NCBI GenBank assembly: GCA_018883285.1
Contig: VEQJ01000107.1
Coordinates: forward strand, 1 to 5,262
From: Alphaproteobacteria bacterium
GTDB lineage: Bacteria; Pseudomonadota; Alphaproteobacteria; CAISOG01
Length of the DNA stretch: 5,262 nucleotides
Direction of reading: 5' to 3'
Each line of letters opens with the position of its first letter. The stretch's first letter is position 1. The position numbers and the translations under genes are program-made. The notes under the pieces were generated by a model. That model was not told the origin of the DNA. It saw nothing but the letters and a program-made list of their open reading frames with translations, and ran no database searches. Below, in pieces: positions 5,218 through 5,262 of this stretch.

Positions 5218-5262
5218 GCGTGGTGTTAAGTTATGGTTTAAGATGGTTTCTTGATAATCCTC
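5218..5262. other. AT-rich end of window, no gene seen
   Basis: The last 45 bases after the terminator candidate hold no ORF start with a ribosome site. They may be the promoter region of the next gene outside the window. Confidence 0.4.

Overview
This window looks like chromosomal DNA from an alphaproteobacterium. The evidence is the infA-maf gene order, which is typical of that class, a PBP2 (MrdA) C-terminus of alphaproteobacterial style, and a short XRE-type regulator of a form common there. The genus cannot be read from the sequence. Codon use is moderately GC-rich. The intergenic repeats and an insertion-sequence remnant are clearly more AT-rich than the genes.

Layout. (1) 1-383, + strand: the last 127 codons of a penicillin-binding protein 2, including the KTGT motif. 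(2) 412-3511, - strand: a three-gene block read right to left. It holds an XRE-family DNA-binding protein (3511-3038), a GNAT-like acyltransferase (2865-2200), and a 595-residue membrane-anchored protein built from phenylalanine-rich 11-residue pentapeptide-type repeats (2199-412). The last two genes abut with no intergenic base and are probably translationally coupled. Between the regulator and the acyltransferase lies a 163-bp element with imperfect ~48-bp inverted terminal repeats (2867-3029). (3) 3542-3795, - strand: a frameshifted, truncated N-terminal remnant of an IS transposase/integrase. (4) 3796-4184: a gene-poor stretch with a perfect 9-bp inverted repeat, a small hairpin and a doubtful 36-codon ORF. 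(5) 4185-5035, + strand: infA (translation initiation factor IF-1) and a Maf/YhdE-like nucleotide pyrophosphatase, as a two-gene operon. (6) 5036-5262: a second copy of the dispersed repeat family (5044-5111 or further), then a likely rho-independent terminator (5183-5217).

The flanks are ordinary housekeeping genes for cell-wall elongation, translation initiation and nucleotide-pool or septum control. The middle is an accessory island marked by mobile-element debris and dispersed repeats. The most interesting parts are the repeat family, one copy of which supplies the whole leader and perhaps the start codon of the acyltransferase gene, and the coupled acyltransferase / 11-residue-repeat membrane protein pair, for which I know no function.
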